From JAZGGS01 sp963714405 (GTDB lineage Bacteria > Bacteroidota > Ignavibacteria > Ignavibacteriales > Ignavibacteriaceae): a stretch of 64,000 nt of DNA. A program made the translations under genes and the position numbers. The number at the start of each line of letters is the position of its first letter. Positions within the stretch are counted from its first letter, which is position 1. Location of the stretch: assembly GCA_963714405.1 (NCBI GenBank), contig CAVQOH010000002.1:992001-1056000 (forward strand), given 5' to 3'. Below the pieces are notes generated by a model. The model had not been told where the DNA came from. It made no database searches and saw only the letters and a program-made list of their open reading frames with translations. This document shows, in pieces, positions 28,159 to 36,064 of the stretch.

Positions 28159-29523
28159 TTAAGCAAATAATATTTCTTTTCCTTGAGATGCTGCGTATAC
28201 TTTAATTCCACTGAATTGTTTTAATGATTGATTTCCAAGCCAATTTATAGCTTTCCCATCACCGTGAACAAGAATAAGATTTTCAGGGTTTAATTTTTTA
28301 ACTATACCGAGCAACTCTTCCCTTTTAGAATGAGCTGAAAAACTAAAGTTTTTAATTTCGCACTTAACCTCAGTATTTTTATCAAAATCGGTTAAGTTTA
28401 TTTTCTCACCCATTTTTGAATTAGCAATAATATAACCCGGTGTATCTTCATCCATATAGCCAACTGTAAATATTGCTGATCCTTTTTGTTTCAACCATCT
28501 TTTTGCCAGGGTAAAAGAAATAGTTGATTCAATCATCATTCCGCTTGAAGCAAGTACAATTGAAGGAAACCTAAAGAATTCATCAAAGTTGTTTACATCT
28601 CGTATGTTTTTTTGAGGAATATCTTGCACAATTATTTCAGGTTGATTATAATTTAAAACAAAGCGGTTGTAATCATAAACACGGTTTATTTTTCTTCCTA
28701 TACCGCCAGTGTAAATATCAACCGGCGTTAATTTTCCTTGCTTCATTAGAAGATAAATAGCAGAAAGAATTTCCTGCATTTTGCCTAAAGAAAAAACAGG
28801 CACTAAAACAGATCCACCAGAGTTAATTATTTTACTTAGCGAAATACCAAACTGATTTACTTCTTCATCCCAGAAATTTATTTTTAATGAATCAGTTGCA
28901 CCATAAGTGGTTTCTGTAATTAGTGTATCAATCTTTTCGGCTGGAAGCCTTGCACCAGTTAGAAGTGTTTGTTTAGAGATATTAATATCTCCAGTGTAAT
29001 ATATTTTGTGGTTTTCATAGCATAAATAAATCCCCGCAGAACCGATAATATGACCTGCATCAAAAAAATTTGCAACTACCGGTTCATTAATTTTGTTGTT
29101 AAATCCAGTAAGATGAAACTCTTCTTCGTATGCTTTGTATTCAATTGTTTTAATTAAAAGATCAAGCTCTTCGTGTGAATAAATTTCAAATTGTTCATCA
29201 TTTAATTGTTTTTTTAGTATTGAAATCGCATTTCGAAGAGTAAGTTCTGCAACTGCACGGGTTTGAGGGGTTGTAACAATTTTTATATGTGGAAATTTTT
29301 TAACTAAAAAAGGCAACCCGTTTAAATGATCCTGATGTGCGTGGGAAATCAAAACATAATCAATTGGTTTATCTTGAAGTAAATCAAAATCAGGAAGTGC
29401 ATTTAACCCCTTCTTTTTAGGATGCATGCCGCAATCAAGCAGGATGCCTGTACCATCCAGATTCAGGTAAAAGCAACTAGCTCCGATTTCTCCAGCGCTA
29501 CCAAGAGGAAGAAATTGAATCAT
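28159..29523 (-). CDS. Beta-CASP metallo-beta-lactamase-fold ribonuclease
   Basis: 454 residues. MBL core motifs: SHAHQDHLNG (HxHxDH), DAGHIIGSAG, YYTGDIN and, at the end, SFSAHSKREEL plus VHGD. A beta-CASP insert occupies about residues 210-400 (SLGKMQEILSAIY, ASSGMM). The order is that of CPSF-73/YSH1-like RNA-processing nucleases found across bacteria and archaea; the two zinc ions would be bound by the motifs listed. Endo- or 5'-exoribonuclease activity is expected from the family; no partner is encoded adjacent. Confidence 0.88.
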   Translation of the reverse strand: MIQFLPLGSAGEIGASCFYLNLDGTGILLDCGMHPKKKGLNALPDFDLLQDKPIDYVLISHAHQDHLNGLPFLVKKFPHIKIVTTPQTRAVAELTLRNAISILKKQLNDEQFEIYSHEELDLLIKTIEYKAYEEEFHLTGFNNKINEPVVANFFDAGHIIGSAGIYLCYENHKIYYTGDINISKQTLLTGARLPAEKIDTLITETTYGATDSLKINFWDEEVNQFGISLSKIINSGGSVLVPVFSLGKMQEILSAIYLLMKQGKLTPVDIYTGGIGRKINRVYDYNRFVLNYNQPEIIVQDIPQKNIRDVNNFDEFFRFPSIVLASSGMMIESTISFTLAKRWLKQKGSAIFTVGYMDEDTPGYIIANSKMGEKINLTDFDKNTEVKCEIKNFSFSAHSKREELLGIVKKLNPENLILVHGDGKAINWLGNQSLKQFSGIKVYAASQGKEILFA

Positions 29524-29589
29524 TAGAAGTAAACAATAGTTATAATTTTAAAGAAAATAAGTTTTTGATGTATAATCAAAAAAGATATA

Positions 29590-29625
29590 AAAAAAGCCGG
29601 CAGCTTTTATTGCTAGCCGGCTACA
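29590..29625 (-). terminator. Terminator after the T9SS-tail gene
   Basis: AGCCGGC-AGC pairs with GCT-GCCGGCT (one bulged A), loop TTTTATT; the minus strand continues with seven T. It sits just beyond the degenerate end of the upstream gene, supporting that the original stop was near 29642. Confidence 0.8.
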
Positions 29626-29641
29626 ACTAAAAGAATTAGTC

Positions 29642-29766
29642 TTATTTAATGAGAGACATTTTTATTGAACTGGTATAGTTACCTGCGTTAATCTTGCAAT
29701 ATAAAATCCACTTGAAAGATTCTGCGGCGTTAGAAATCTGCACGATAAATACCTGCAGTTTGTTCT
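29642..29766 (-). pseudogene. Scrambled remainder of a T9SS C-terminal sorting domain
   Basis: Downstream of the stop at 29767 the coding sense continues in shifting frames: LVNEEQTAGIYRADF, then NAA, then NLSSGFYIARLT, then AGNYTSSIKMSLIK and a TAA at 29642. These are exactly the expected pieces of a por-type sorting domain. At least four small indels (near 29783, 29728, 29720 and 29686) separate them. Confidence 0.75.
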
Positions 29767-30684
29767 TCATTTACTAAAGATAGCAACTTCATTTCCTAGA
29801 ACATCATAAACTTTTAATTCTACAAACGATTCTTGTGGTATGCTGTATTCAACATTTGTTGTTGGGTTAAATGGATTGGGATAATTTTGTCTTAGTGTGT
29901 ACTCTCCCGGTATTTGACTGATTTGTTCAACTGAACTAACTAGTCCATCATAATAAGTTGTTCCATCAACAGAAATCATCCCACTATTTGGAGGATTTGA
30001 GCTGATTGCATTAACATTAACCTGCGCACCATTTTTTGATATAAATGAAAAATTAACGGTTGTTATTCCGGAAATAGTTAATTCTTCTCTAATCCTTAGA
30101 GCTTCATAACTTGCCCCGCCAGGAATAGTCATCGTACCGTATGCATCAACAATTGTACTGATTGAAACGCTCGAAGAATTTACCGGCGTACCATTAACAC
30201 TTATTGTTTGTGTATATGTATCCGACCATTGCGAATTAAAAGTAAACGGATGCTCATACTGTCTTCTGTAGGGGTCATAGTTTATTGTGGTTACAAAACC
30301 TGGTATCACATTTGAAATTGCTGCGTTACCCAAAACATCAAACTGTCCATTCAGTTTTGAGTATGTCCAGATTTCTGAAACTTGCCCACCGATTGTAGTT
30401 GTACTATAATTGCAAATATTTGCTGTAGGAAAACTACTGATATAAGGCGAAGTTGCAGGATCAATACTTTCAAGAGTAACCATTAAGTTAGATTGTAGAT
30501 TTGTAAAATTCCAATTATTGCCACCTCCCGGTGATCCAATATCAAACATTGATTGTAAAGTATCTTCGTGAATTGTTGCTGTGTTGCCTATTGCAAACAT
30601 ATTAGCAACATCACTGCTGTTAATGGTAATTTGAGCCAGTGCAGTACAACTCATTATTGCAAAAAATAGAAGAATTTTTCTCAT
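29767..30684 (-). CDS. Secreted protein with truncated type IX (Por) sorting domain
   Basis: 305 residues as readable: signal peptide (ILLFFAIMSCTALAQ), a beta-rich body of about 230 residues with many Ser, Thr and Asn, then the sorting domain opening YTLRQNYPNPFNPTTNVEY and VYDVLGNEVA, where it stops. A complete sorting domain would run about 45 residues more, and these are present but out of frame (see 29642-29766). If the stop is real the protein would lack its export/attachment signal. The body resembles no family I know. Confidence 0.7.
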   Translation of the reverse strand: MRKILLFFAIMSCTALAQITINSSDVANMFAIGNTATIHEDTLQSMFDIGSPGGGNNWNFTNLQSNLMVTLESIDPATSPYISSFPTANICNYSTTTIGGQVSEIWTYSKLNGQFDVLGNAAISNVIPGFVTTINYDPYRRQYEHPFTFNSQWSDTYTQTISVNGTPVNSSSVSISTIVDAYGTMTIPGGASYEALRIREELTISGITTVNFSFISKNGAQVNVNAISSNPPNSGMISVDGTTYYDGLVSSVEQISQIPGEYTLRQNYPNPFNPTTNVEYSIPQESFVELKVYDVLGNEVAIFSK

Positions 30685-30856
30685 TTTTTGGCCTCCTTAA
30701 ATTATTTATTGTTAGTTAATTATGATTCCTATTAAAATCAGGGAAGTATTTGGTTCTAGCTGGATGTGAAGTTAATAAAACGATTTTTACTTAGCAAGTG
30801 TTGATATATATTTATTATTGGCGATAGTGAAGTGTTTGCCGGTGAACGATTATGCA

Positions 30857-31498
30857 TTATTCACTTATTGCCCAAATAACATCAGAAAGCGTGTGTTGCT
30901 CTTCTTCAAAATTAAATTTTAGTAAATAATTAGGATTAAATCCTTCCATATATTTTTCAATTCTTTCTTTTAACCAGGAGATTTCTGATTTTAATTTCCA
31001 GTGTTCTTCATCTGGTGAATAAAGCACAATGAACAACCTGTTCTTTAAATGTTTTCTTTGCTGCTGTGATTGATTTTTATAAAGCCATTTAATCAGCTCA
31101 TCAGTTTTTTTAATGGCTTCTTTAATCGGATGTGGAAAATTTTTGGGGAAAACAGAAGTTTTGTGATCGAAGGTTACTCCGTCTATTGTAAAATCAACCA
31201 GTCTGTTCTTTCCATCAAGTGCGGGTTTTACATTTGGAAGGGAGCAGAAAATTTTCTCCACTGCCTGTGCAGACCAGAAATTATACCATCTGTTTAATGC
31301 ATAATTAGAAATGTTTTTATGTTCATTATCTTTTTTAAACCTGTTGTTTATTTCTTTAATAACATCTTCAAATATAAAAGTGTGATATATAAAGTTAGTA
31401 AGATTATCAAACTCGTTGTTTTGTTTGCTTCCCCATTTATAAGTATAGGTTAAGCGTTTTTTGAGTTCTGTTTCTATTTGAATTAAATCGCGTTGCAA
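30857..31498 (-). CDS. Probable restriction endonuclease (PD-(D/E)xK-like)
   Basis: 213 residues, no signal peptide, cytoplasmic. A segment LVDFTIDGVTFDHKTSVFP near residues 110-130 reads as a PD-(D/E)xK nuclease core: an Asp-bearing strand, a turn, then DHK. The rest is helical and rich in Lys, Trp and Phe. It closes a minus-strand run that starts with a DNA methyltransferase (33038), separated only by a small lipoprotein gene, which is why a restriction role is likely. No named enzyme recognised. Confidence 0.55.
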   Translation of the reverse strand: MQRDLIQIETELKKRLTYTYKWGSKQNNEFDNLTNFIYHTFIFEDVIKEINNRFKKDNEHKNISNYALNRWYNFWSAQAVEKIFCSLPNVKPALDGKNRLVDFTIDGVTFDHKTSVFPKNFPHPIKEAIKKTDELIKWLYKNQSQQQRKHLKNRLFIVLYSPDEEHWKLKSEISWLKERIEKYMEGFNPNYLLKFNFEEEQHTLSDVIWAISE

Positions 31499-31513
31499 GA
31501 ATATGCTTCTTAT

Positions 31514-31975
31514 CTAATCAATCTTTCTAAAAACTAGTCTCTCAACTCCATCTTCAAACAAATATAACCTCATCTTCTCGATTCTATAGGTATTTACACT
31601 CAGCAAGTCAGATAAAAATCTTTGTTCAAAATCTCCAGGGCATGCTATTTCTGTTGTGATCATATTAGAAAACGAAATGTTTCTCCCATCCACTGATACC
31701 TCACCGTTGATGGTATTGCATCCTGCGTTTCCATGCAATCTTTTTTCTTCCAGATAAATTTCTATAACCGGGTGATTAATATCGTGTTCTTCTTTTAGAA
31801 ATTCCTGTCCGTTAATAAATTCCAGAGCCCAAATGTCATGTATTCTCAAATCGGTTTCATTTCCTGCTTCTTTTGCTGAGCAGCCAATTACTAACACAGC
31901 AAAGATTAGTATTAAGCAAAGTATTAAAAAAGAAACAAAAATTATCAGTTGATTTGTTCCTGTTGGTTTAAACAT
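31514..31975 (-). CDS. META-domain lipoprotein
   Basis: About 153 residues from the ATG at 31975. The longer frame to 32017 starts well inside the methyltransferase, while the ATG overlaps its stop by only 8 bases, a coupling arrangement. Signal with lipobox VIGC; the mature part has META/HslJ traits: IWALEFINGQEF, HGNAGCNTINGEVSVDGRNISF, and a late strand pair. META-domain proteins are periplasmic or outer-membrane lipoproteins linked in some bacteria to heat-shock or novobiocin tolerance. Finding it between a methyltransferase and its presumed nuclease is odd. Confidence 0.75.
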   Translation of the reverse strand: MFKPTGTNQLIIFVSFLILCLILIFAVLVIGCSAKEAGNETDLRIHDIWALEFINGQEFLKEEHDINHPVIEIYLEEKRLHGNAGCNTINGEVSVDGRNISFSNMITTEIACPGDFEQRFLSDLLSVNTYRIEKMRLYLFEDGVERLVFRKID

Positions 31976-33038
31976 TATGCTTACGCTTTTCTTTTTTGAA
32001 TAGAAAAATGTATTCATGTTTGAAAATATAAAATCCTCCGGCGAGTGCGCGGTATCGCCACAATTCTTTCTGGTTCATCTTACCTTTTGTTGCATCAAAA
32101 TTTTTTACAATTGTTGATTTTAATTTATATCCTCTTTTCATCACTTCCTGCATTGTATAAAAACCGAGAGGTATCCATTCACCTTCTGAATATTTGTCGC
32201 CGATTACAACAGCAAAGTATCTTCCGTCTTCAAGACATTTTATTGTATTATCAATTACCCTCCCAAACATTTTTAAAAATTCTTCAACAGTATTCGCATT
32301 TGAAAGATCAGTTTTCTTTTTACTGAATTTTATTATATCCCAGTAAGGGGGATGCAGAAAAACAAATTGAACTGAATTTATTCCCTCTTTATGTAGCACC
32401 TCTTTAAAAATAGTGTTAGTGCTGTCTCCTCCTATTAATTTTATCTTCACTTTGTTTTCGCTTTTTTCCCTGGCAATATTACTCTTTGCAAGTTTCACAA
32501 CGTTAGAATTCAATTCCACCCCGATGCCGTTTCTACCTAAGCGTTTACACTCTATTAATGTTGTGCCGCTTCCTGCAAAAGCATCAAGAACCCAATCATC
32601 TTTTTTTGTATATCTTCTTATAAACTGGTTTGGTATTTGCGGAATGAAGTTCCCCCAGTAATCTGCTTTGTGTGCACCGGATTTATCACGTTTTTCTAAA
32701 ACCCACAGGCTATCAGTAATAATATCTTCATATTCTTTCCATCGGTTAAGGTTTATATCATTAATTTTAGAAGATTTATTCTCTGTAAGTGATTTGATCA
32801 ACCTGTTTAAATAATATTTTGTTCTTTCAATAGTATTTGTTCTAAGAATTTGTTTTAATTCGTTGATGATAAATTCCTTTTTAGCTCCTGCAGTGCAATC
32901 ATCTACTGTAAAAAATATTTGTTCACTTTTTTGTTGTTCAATTTTTTTTAGAAGATCACTGACAGCAAGCTTAATCTTTTCAAGCTGATTAAGCTGGAAC
33001 ACAGAATTAATTTTTTCTAATAGATTGAATTTTTTCAA
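31968..33038 (-). CDS. Site-specific DNA methyltransferase (N4/N6 amino type)
   Basis: 356 residues. SAM-binding motif I is WVLDAFAGSGTTLIECKRLGRNG near residue 145; the catalytic motif IV is HPPYWDI near residue 240, the variant of DPPY used by many amino-methyltransferases. Order I then IV. The N-terminal 110 residues are helical. Start is TTG at 33038, directly after the lhgO stop, with no ATG nearby that keeps the domain intact. It would protect the host against the nuclease encoded at 30857. The recognition site cannot be read from sequence. Confidence 0.85.
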   Translation of the reverse strand: MKKFNLLEKINSVFQLNQLEKIKLAVSDLLKKIEQQKSEQIFFTVDDCTAGAKKEFIINELKQILRTNTIERTKYYLNRLIKSLTENKSSKINDINLNRWKEYEDIITDSLWVLEKRDKSGAHKADYWGNFIPQIPNQFIRRYTKKDDWVLDAFAGSGTTLIECKRLGRNGIGVELNSNVVKLAKSNIAREKSENKVKIKLIGGDSTNTIFKEVLHKEGINSVQFVFLHPPYWDIIKFSKKKTDLSNANTVEEFLKMFGRVIDNTIKCLEDGRYFAVVIGDKYSEGEWIPLGFYTMQEVMKRGYKLKSTIVKNFDATKGKMNQKELWRYRALAGGFYIFKHEYIFLFKKEKRKHNV

Positions 33039-34253
33039 TTATACTTCTTTCTCAAATTTATTTTTTACCCTCTGTGCGATTGTATTTCCTATACTAATAG
33101 AAGCTGTTGCTGCCGGAGAAGGAGCATTTAATACATGGATCATTCTTTCTGCTTCAACAATTCTAAAATCATCAACTAGTAGACCATTTAATCCTAAAGC
33201 CTGAGCTCTCACTCCCGCACCGCCTTTTTCAATATCATTTAGATTAATAGATGGTATAAGTTTTTGCAGTGCTTTCACAAAAGCTTTTTTACTAAGTGAG
33301 CGATAATATTCTTCAAATCCCATTTTATAATATTTTGCAGCCATTTTCCAGAATCCACCGTAAGTTAAAAAACTACAAACATCTTTTAAGGAAAAATCGG
33401 TTTTATGATATCCTTCACGTTTAAAAGCCAGTACTGCATTTGGTCCTGCTTCAATGCCGCCGTTTATCATTCTTGTAAAATGAACACCAAGAAAAGGAAA
33501 TTTTGGATCGGGAACAGGATAAATTAAATTTTTTACAAGATGATTTTTTTCATTCTTTAATTTATAGTATTCACCCCTAAAAGGGATAATATGGAGACCA
33601 GGGTTTAATCCACATTTTTTTGCAATAAGATCTGAGTAAAGTCCTCCACAATTAACTATGAACTTAGCTTTTATTTCTCCCTTTGTTGTATCTAAAATTA
33701 ATTCATCAGAATGTTTTGTAGCGTTAAGAAACCTGCAACCAGTTTCAATCTTTCCGCCTGATTCTTTAATTATTTTAGCGAAAGAATTTGTAACCTGCAG
33801 AAAATCCACTATACCTGTTTGTGGAACGAACAATCCTGCAATTCCGGAAACATTTGGTTCATAATCTTTTAATTCTTCATTCTTAAGTTTTCTAATTCCT
33901 GCTAATCCATTTGCAGTTCCTCTTACAAAAAGATCATCCAACGCATTCAGTTGATTCTTATTGGCAGCAACTACAATTTTGCCCGTTTTTTCAAAATTAA
34001 TATTATGTTCTTCGCAAAAACTGTAAAGTAGTTGCCTCCCTTCAGTACAATTTTTGGCTTTTAATGAACCTGGTTTGTAATAAAGTCCTGAATGTATTAC
34101 TCCGCTATTATTTCCTGTTTGATGTCCTGCAAGCTTATGTTCAGCTTCGATAATTAGCACCTTGTAATTAGTGATTTTTTGAATGGCCATAGCTGTTGAG
34201 CAGCCAATAATTCCACCACCAATTATTAAAATATCGTACAAATTTTGGCTCAT
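33039..34253 (-). CDS. lhgO: L-2-hydroxyglutarate oxidase (FAD-dependent)
   Basis: 404 residues. The FAD-binding Rossmann motif ILIIGGGIIGCSTAMA opens the protein, followed by HQTGNNSGVIHSGLYYKPGSLKAKNC, a signature of LhgO/YgaF enzymes, and late GPNAVLAF and GAGVRAQAL blocks that close the FAD site. It oxidises L-2-hydroxyglutarate to 2-oxoglutarate and passes electrons to the quinone pool. It leads the run of minus-strand genes that continues without gap into the methyltransferase, so the restriction-modification genes may ride on its promoter. Confidence 0.92.
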   Translation of the reverse strand: MSQNLYDILIIGGGIIGCSTAMAIQKITNYKVLIIEAEHKLAGHQTGNNSGVIHSGLYYKPGSLKAKNCTEGRQLLYSFCEEHNINFEKTGKIVVAANKNQLNALDDLFVRGTANGLAGIRKLKNEELKDYEPNVSGIAGLFVPQTGIVDFLQVTNSFAKIIKESGGKIETGCRFLNATKHSDELILDTTKGEIKAKFIVNCGGLYSDLIAKKCGLNPGLHIIPFRGEYYKLKNEKNHLVKNLIYPVPDPKFPFLGVHFTRMINGGIEAGPNAVLAFKREGYHKTDFSLKDVCSFLTYGGFWKMAAKYYKMGFEEYYRSLSKKAFVKALQKLIPSINLNDIEKGGAGVRAQALGLNGLLVDDFRIVEAERMIHVLNAPSPAATASISIGNTIAQRVKNKFEKEV

Positions 34254-34435
34254 TAATTCACTCTAAGTGATGAACAGCACATTACCTTGAACATTAGTAA
34301 TAGATGTTGTAACATACATTACAGTTTTAATTAAATTAATTGTGTAAATATCATTAGCAATTTAGTTAATAGTAGAATTTGTTAAAACTTTATTTAACAT
34401 TACAGCTATAGCAATGAATAATCTACAGGTGTGAA

Positions 34436-34708
34436 ATGAACAAAAAACAAAAAATAACATTGATCATCGGATTGGTTTTAATTGTTTCTGCATTAATTGT
34501 TTGGCTTGCACATGGTGGCGAGATATTTACAAAAACACAGGTGCTTGTAGAGAAGTATGATGAACTTTTTGGATTCACCTACAAGGAATGGGTAGATAAA
34601 ATTATTATCGGACTTGATTATGCAGGTGGCTTTTCTGCTATTGTGGCACTAATAACTGTAATTTTATTATTTGTATTTAAGGATAAAAAAAAGGAGAATA
34701 ACAAATGA
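34436..34708 (+). CDS. Small two-helix membrane protein
   Basis: 90 residues with two hydrophobic segments (about 7-25 and 58-82), a short hydrophilic loop with FTKTQVLVEKYDELFGFTYKEW between them, and a Lys-rich cytoplasmic end. No family recognised. Its stop overlaps the YceI start by 4 bases (ATGA), so the two are translated together; the protein may help place or retain YceI, but that is speculation. Confidence 0.6.
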   Translation: MNKKQKITLIIGLVLIVSALIVWLAHGGEIFTKTQVLVEKYDELFGFTYKEWVDKIIIGLDYAGGFSAIVALITVILLFVFKDKKKENNK

Positions 34709-35340
34709 AAACCTTAATTAAATCACTTACAATTACCGCATTTACTTCGCTAACGCTTTTAGCACAGGGCTTTAATGTAAATGCAACAGGCAAACAGACT
34801 TTTTCTTTTGAAGATCAGTATGGAAGAAACCAGGCAACATTTTTTAGCACAACACCAATTGAAGACATAAACGGTTTAACAAATGATGTAAAGGGAACTG
34901 CATCTTTTGATGTATCAGATATTTCTACCTTAACTGGTTCGGTAACAATATCTACTGCCTCTCTTAAAACAGGTATTGAACTTAGAGACGAACATTTAAG
35001 GGGTGAGAACTGGTTAGATTCAGAAAGTCATCCTGAGATCACTTTTGTAATAAAAGGTGTTGGCGATATTAAAGTTGTAGGGGATAATAAAGTAATAGCT
35101 AATGTAACCGGTGATTTTAGTGTTCACGGTGTAACAAAAGTGATTTCATCCAACGTTACAATAACGTACCTCGATGAAAGCGAAGTGACTAAAAAAAGAG
35201 CACCAGGTGATCTGTTAGTTGTACAGACAATGTTTAATATTACACTATCTGATTATGAAATTGATAACATGGTGCTTGGACAAAAAGTTTCCGATAATAT
35301 TGAGATCGGTGTAAATCTTGTAGGATCAAATGCAAAATAA
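34705..35340 (+). CDS. YceI-family periplasmic lipid-binding protein
   Basis: 211 residues. Signal peptide (SLTITAFTSLTLLAQG). The mature part is a YceI lipocalin-like barrel: DVSDISTLTGSVTISTASLKTGIELRDEHLRGENWLDSESHPEITFV and GDFSVHGVTKVIS are diagnostic. The family binds isoprenoid or fatty-acid chains in the periplasm. It is coupled to the small membrane gene before it and is closed by a strong terminator at 35367. Confidence 0.88.
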   Translation: MKTLIKSLTITAFTSLTLLAQGFNVNATGKQTFSFEDQYGRNQATFFSTTPIEDINGLTNDVKGTASFDVSDISTLTGSVTISTASLKTGIELRDEHLRGENWLDSESHPEITFVIKGVGDIKVVGDNKVIANVTGDFSVHGVTKVISSNVTITYLDESEVTKKRAPGDLLVVQTMFNITLSDYEIDNMVLGQKVSDNIEIGVNLVGSNAK

Positions 35341-35366
35341 ATAATTTTATAGTTCATTAACTTTAC

Positions 35367-35401
35367 AAATCCGTAACTCTAAACAGGTTACGGATTTTTT
35401 A
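35367..35401 (+). terminator. Strong terminator after YceI
   Basis: A perfect 11-bp stem (AAATCCGTAAC with GTTACGGATTT), 9-base loop, then a run of T. It lies 27 bases after the YceI stop. Confidence 0.85.
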
Positions 35402-35443
35402 TTGTTATATTTATCAATAAAATTAATTTATATACTGCTGATA

Positions 35444-35977
35444 ATGAGTAAAATAATTACAGTTTTCGGAAGTTCTCAACCGCGCGAAGGTGATGAAGAA
35501 TACAAAACAGCCTATTTAACCGGTCGCTTACTCGCAGAAAAGGGTTTTAATGTTTGCACTGGCGGGTTTATGGGAATCATGGAAGCAGTTTCAAAAGGCG
35601 CGAAAGAGCAAGGAGCTGAAGTTATTGGTGTTACTGTTGATATATGGAGCAGCAATCCGAATGAGTATATAACTAAAGAAATAAAATGCACAAACATTCT
35701 TGATAGAGTAAATAAGCTTATTGAAACCGGGGATGCATATGTTGTTTTGCAGGGTGGAACAGGAACATTACTTGAACTTGCTTGTGCATGGGAATTATCA
35801 AATAAGGGGCTAATGGATCATAAACCTATACTTTGTCATTCATCGATGTGGCAGGGAATTGTATCTATAATGAATTTACAAATGCAAAAAGAAAACAGGA
35901 ACACTGAACTAGTTAAAACATTTGAAAACATTGAAGAAATAGTTAGTTATCTTTCCGCAAAATTTATCACCGGCTGA
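35444..35977 (+). CDS. LOG-family / lysine-decarboxylase-like nucleotide hydrolase
   Basis: About 177 residues from the ATG at 35444. The longer frame from TTG at 35402 would begin at the terminator end and lacks a ribosome site; the ATG gives the family's usual start (ITVFGSSQP). Rossmann-like fold with GGFMGIMEAVSKGA and QGGTGTLLEL, matching the LOG PGGxGT motif except for Gln instead of Pro. LOG proteins cleave nucleoside 5'-monophosphates to release the base; here the substrate is uncertain. Stand-alone cytoplasmic gene. Confidence 0.8.
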   Translation: MSKIITVFGSSQPREGDEEYKTAYLTGRLLAEKGFNVCTGGFMGIMEAVSKGAKEQGAEVIGVTVDIWSSNPNEYITKEIKCTNILDRVNKLIETGDAYVVLQGGTGTLLELACAWELSNKGLMDHKPILCHSSMWQGIVSIMNLQMQKENRNTELVKTFENIEEIVSYLSAKFITG

Positions 35978-36064
35978 TTATCCTCACAAAATATTTTTTA
36001 AATCATTTAAGTATTTATATTTTTATATTGTTAAAACTTCTTTTTACATTTTAGATTTTGGAAT

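Noticed and set aside
31070..31297. A 75-residue plus-strand frame opposite the endonuclease candidate, as a possible antitoxin-like or control gene.
   Set aside because: No ribosome site and no family trace; the opposite strand carries a coherent long protein.
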